DNA of 64,000 bases. Origin: Kocuria carniphila (GTDB lineage Bacteria > Actinomycetota > Actinomycetes > Actinomycetales > Micrococcaceae). Of this stretch, positions 61,535 through 64,000 are shown piece after piece. The stretch is taken from positions 1 through 64,000 of the forward strand of contig NZ_NOIT01000006.1 of NCBI RefSeq assembly GCF_004136555.1, read 5' to 3'. The position numbers were made by a program, and so were the translations under genes. Numbering within the stretch: the first letter of the stretch is position 1; the number at the start of each line of letters is the position of its first letter. The notes below the pieces were generated by a model. It was given only the letters and a program-made list of their open reading frames with translations, ran no database searches and was not told the DNA's origin.

Positions 61535-62452
61535 ATGTCGATCTTTTTGAACAAAGACTCCAAGGTCATCGTTCAGGGCATCACCGGCGGCGAAGGCACC
61601 AAGCACACCGCCCGTATGCTCGCAGCCGGCACCCAGGTGCTCGGCGGTGTCAACGCCCGTAAGGCCGGCACCACGGTGAACCACAAGGACAAGGACGGCC
61701 AGGACGTAGAGCTGCCCGTTTTCGGTTCCGTCACCGAAGCAGTGTCCGAGACCGGTGCGAACGCGTCCATCGTGTTCGTGCCGCCGGCCTTCTGCAAGGA
61801 CGCCGTGATTGAGGCCATTGATGCCGAGGTCCCGCTCATCGTGGTGATCACCGAGGGCATCCCGGTTCAGGACTCTGCTGAGTTCTGGGCCCACGCCAAG
61901 GCGAACACCGGCGCGGACGGCAAGCCCAAGTCCCGCATCATCGGCCCCAACTGCCCCGGCATCATCTCCCCCGAGGAGTCCCTGCTGGGCATCACCCCGG
62001 CCAATATCACCGGTAAGGGCAAGCTGGGCCTGGTCTCCAAGTCCGGCACCCTGACCTACCAGATGATGTACGAGCTGCGTGACCTGGGCTTCACCACCGC
62101 CATCGGTATCGGCGGTGACCCGGTCATCGGTACCACGCACATCGACGCTCTGGAAGCCTTCGAGGCGGATCCGGAAACCGAGGCCATCGTGATGATCGGT
62201 GAGATCGGTGGCGACGCAGAGGAGCGCGCCGCTGACTTCATCAAGGCCAACGTGACCAAGCCGGTCGTCGGCTACGTTGCTGGCTTCACGGCTCCCGAGG
62301 GCAAGACCATGGGCCACGCGGGCGCCATCGTCTCCGGCTCCTCCGGAACCGCTCAGGCCAAGAAGGAAGCACTCGAGGCTGCCGGCGTGAAGGTGGGCAA
62401 GACTCCCTCTGAGACCGCCCAGCTCATGCGCGAGATCTTCGAAGGCAAGTAA
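61535..62452 (+). CDS. sucD: Succinyl-CoA synthetase alpha subunit
   Basis: 305 residues, 32 bases after sucC. N-terminal CoA-binding Rossmann domain ([38 protein letters not shown]), [36 protein letters not shown] and the phospho-histidine motif [15 protein letters not shown]. It forms the succinyl-CoA synthetase heteromer with SucC and carries the phosphorylated histidine intermediate. A hairpin follows. Confidence 0.96.
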   Translation: MSIFLNKDSKVIVQGITGGEGTKHTARMLAAGTQVLGGVNARKAGTTVNHKDKDGQDVELPVFGSVTEAVSETGANASIVFVPPAFCKDAVIEAIDAEVPLIVVITEGIPVQDSAEFWAHAKANTGADGKPKSRIIGPNCPGIISPEESLLGITPANITGKGKLGLVSKSGTLTYQMMYELRDLGFTTAIGIGGDPVIGTTHIDALEAFEADPETEAIVMIGEIGGDAEERAADFIKANVTKPVVGYVAGFTAPEGKTMGHAGAIVSGSSGTAQAKKEALEAAGVKVGKTPSETAQLMREIFEGK

Positions 62453-62487
62453 GCGGCGCGCGGCCGGTTGACCCGGCCCGCACACAA

Positions 62488-62525
62488 CGACGCCGCTCGC
62501 CCACCTTGGTGGGGGAGCGGCGTCG
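62488..62525. terminator. Terminator hairpin between convergent sucD and purU
   Basis: CGACGCCGCTC and GAGCGGCGTCG enclose an inner CCACC-TT-GGTGG stem. GCGTTT follows on the plus strand. Confidence 0.75.
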
Positions 62526-62555
62526 GCGTTTATGCGGAGACTTTGGGGGCCTGGG

Positions 62556-63428
62556 TCAGGCGAGCACGATGGTGCGGTTGCCGGAGATCACCACGCGGCC
62601 CTCCGCATGCCATTTGACGGCTCGCGACAGTGCCTGGGTCTCGGCGTCGGAGCCAACGGCCACCAGGTCACTGGGGGTGTGCGCGTGGTCCACGGGGATG
62701 ACCCGCTGGGCAATGATGGGACCCTCGTCCAAATCAGAGGTGACGTAGTGCGCGGTGGCGCCCACCATTTTCACGCCGCGGTCGTAGGCCTGGTGGTACG
62801 GCTTGGCACCCTTGAACGAGGGCAGGAACGAGTGGTGGATGTTGATGCACTTGCCGGACAGGGCGCGCGTGAGATCGTCCGAGAGGATCTGCATGTAGCG
62901 GGCAAGCACGACCAGCTCGGTGTCGTAGTGATCCACGAGCTCCAACAGCTCGGCCTCCGCCTGGGGCTTGGTGTCCTTGGTGACCGGGACATGGTGGAAC
63001 GGAATGCCGTAGAAGTCCACGAGCGGCTGGAGATCGGTGTGGTTGGACACCACGGCCACGATCTCGATGGGCAGCGAGTTGACCCGCTGCCGGTGCAGCA
63101 GGTCCGCGAGGCAATGCGAAACCTTGGAGACCATGATCAGTACGCGGGTCTTCTTCCGTGCATTGACCAGACGGAATCGCATGCGGTGTCGATCGGCGAC
63201 GGGTTGGAACCCCTCGATGAGAGATTCCGTGGTGACCGTTCCCGGGTCACTCATGGTGTGGCACCGGATGAAGAACTCACTGTTGTGACGGTCGGAGAAA
63301 TGCTTGACGTCGAAGATGTCGCAGCCCTGATTCGTGAGGTTCGACGCCACAGCGCTGACCAATCCGTAAGCCTCGGGGCAGTGGACGGTCAAGATGTGTT
63401 CATCGGGTGTGGACAGCGGGGCGAACAT
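62556..63428 (-). CDS. purU: Formyltetrahydrofolate deformylase
   Basis: 290 residues, ATG preceded by AGGAGATCCC. N-terminal ACT domain (HILTVHCPEAYGLVSAVASNLTNQGCDIFDVKHFSD) and C-terminal formyl-transferase-like hydrolase domain with VVSNHTDL, the catalytic stretch INIHHSFLPSFKGAKPYHQAYDRGVKMVGATAHYVTSDLDEGPII. It hydrolyses 10-formyl-THF to THF and formate, balancing one-carbon pools. An IS110-type element ends just upstream of its promoter region. Confidence 0.95.
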   Translation of the reverse strand: MFAPLSTPDEHILTVHCPEAYGLVSAVASNLTNQGCDIFDVKHFSDRHNSEFFIRCHTMSDPGTVTTESLIEGFQPVADRHRMRFRLVNARKKTRVLIMVSKVSHCLADLLHRQRVNSLPIEIVAVVSNHTDLQPLVDFYGIPFHHVPVTKDTKPQAEAELLELVDHYDTELVVLARYMQILSDDLTRALSGKCINIHHSFLPSFKGAKPYHQAYDRGVKMVGATAHYVTSDLDEGPIIAQRVIPVDHAHTPSDLVAVGSDAETQALSRAVKWHAEGRVVISGNRTIVLA

Positions 63429-63596
63429 CAGTGGGATCTCCTAGGACAACAGTGACAACGGCACGTGAGAGGGCCGTAGACGATCCTATCGGTGAGTCCG
63501 GTCCCCAAGCCATGCGGACGATGTCCGTGAGAGCGATATCTCGCGATTGATGCGCGGCGAGCGTGTGCCGCACGGGGGGTGCTTCTATGGTTTTCG
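63429..63596. other. Junction region between purU and the IS110-type transposase
   Basis: About 170 bases with no gene. They should contain the purU promoter and the terminal sequence of the IS element. IS110 elements lack long terminal inverted repeats, so the boundary cannot be set from one copy. Confidence 0.4.
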
Positions 63597-64000
63597 TCAA
63601 GCGGCTAGGGCCACGGTCGGTGGGGTGGGTTCTTGGTAGAAAGATCCGTCGCGCAACATGGCGTAGAGCACATCGGTTCGTCGTCTGGCCAGTGCGATCA
63701 CAGCTTGGTTGTGGCGTTTACCCTCGGCCCGTTTTCGATCGTAATAGGCCCGTGAAGCGGGGCTAGCACTCAGCGAGGCGAAGGCGGAGAGGAACAAAGC
63801 CCGTTTGAGGACCTTGTTGCCCCGCCGGGAGGGTGATTCCCCGCGGATCGAGGTCCCGGACCTGCGTGTCACGGGTGCGATCCCGGCGTAGGAAGCCAGG
63901 TGTCCGGCGTCTTTGAAGTCCTTGCCCACGACTTCGGTGAGCAGCCGTGCTGCTGTCCTGACCCCTACCCCGGGCATTGAGGTCAGGACCTGGGTGAGAG
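63597..64000 (-). mobile_element. IS110-family transposase, C-terminal part (runs off window end)
   Basis: The frame stays open to the window end; the ATG at 63977 is internal (LTQVLTSMPGVGVRTAARLL precedes and includes it). The visible 134 residues are the Transposase_20 helix-hairpin-helix domain of IS110 elements: SMPGVGVRTAARLLTEVVG, ASYAGIAPVTRRSG, NKVLKRALFLSAFASL and AYYDRKRAEGKRHNQAVIALARRRTDVLYAMLRDG, with the catalytic serine typical of this domain in SGTSIRGES or nearby. The N-terminal DEDD RuvC-like domain lies outside. IS110 enzymes use a bridge RNA encoded in the element's non-coding end; none can be identified here. Confidence 0.88.

Overview
The window is GC-rich, densely coded actinobacterial chromosome. 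Several traits point to the Micrococcaceae (the Arthrobacter/Rothia/Kocuria group): a DUF3263-TM protein-groEL order, a DUF3027 protein after a cold-shock protein, a DUF4032 kinase-like protein after otsAB, a FemAB-type peptidoglycan aminoacyltransferase, Ala/Pro-rich NlpC/P60 proteins and a mycothiol-type (TIGR03085) protein. I cannot fix the genus from the sequence alone. Many genes start with GTG or TTG, and several look leaderless, with a -10 hexamer 6-7 nt before the start codon.

Region 1 (1-9202) is the most unusual part. Two divergent operons share a short promoter region holding an inverted repeat. The minus-strand operon encodes an SDR reductase, a PlsC-type acyltransferase and an alkyl-DHAP-synthase-like flavoprotein with the SHHHG signature. 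The plus-strand operon encodes a ferritin-like protein that has lost its metal ligands, a fatty-acyl reductase fused to a HAD phosphatase, a second ferritin-like protein with an intact di-iron ligand set, and a TetR regulator. An apparently decayed acetoacetyl-CoA synthetase lies beside them. Together they contain every activity expected for aerobic ether-lipid (alkyl- or alkenyl-glycerol) synthesis: acyl-CoA to fatty alcohol, alkyl-DHAP formation, ketone reduction, acylation and possibly desaturation. This is the candidate undescribed system.

Region 2 (9316-24249) holds a polar amino-acid ABC importer, trehalose synthesis (otsA-otsB) with a DUF4032 partner, a DsbA-like thioredoxin protein, a zinc alcohol dehydrogenase, a methyltransferase, tRNA-Thr(TGT), ferritin and a heterodimeric ABC exporter. 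Region 3 (24333-31854) holds mntH with a perfect 24-bp palindrome upstream, then a complete fructose phosphotransferase locus (fruR-fruK-fruA-ptsI-ptsH). Region 4 (31976-43730) holds a glutamate-synthase-like flavoprotein, FemX-like and ThrE-like proteins, a siderophore-interacting protein with ung, groEL under a CIRCE element, an MgtC-like protein, and an RNase HI fused to a DUF4440-like domain.

Region 5 (43737-56825) holds a lone WXG100 protein, a PhoR/PhoP-like two-component system, a cold-shock protein, an MFS exporter, serC, an iron-type DtxR/IdeR regulator, and two secreted NlpC/P60-type wall hydrolases. The first hydrolase sits behind a CRP/GlxR-type site and a c-di-AMP (ydaO-type) riboswitch. 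tRNA-Arg(CCT) and small membrane, HD-domain and NHL-repeat genes follow. Region 6 (56890-64000) holds pcrA, a membrane protein, sucCD, purU and the 3' part of an IS110-family transposase running off the window end. No rRNA, CRISPR array or prophage was seen.
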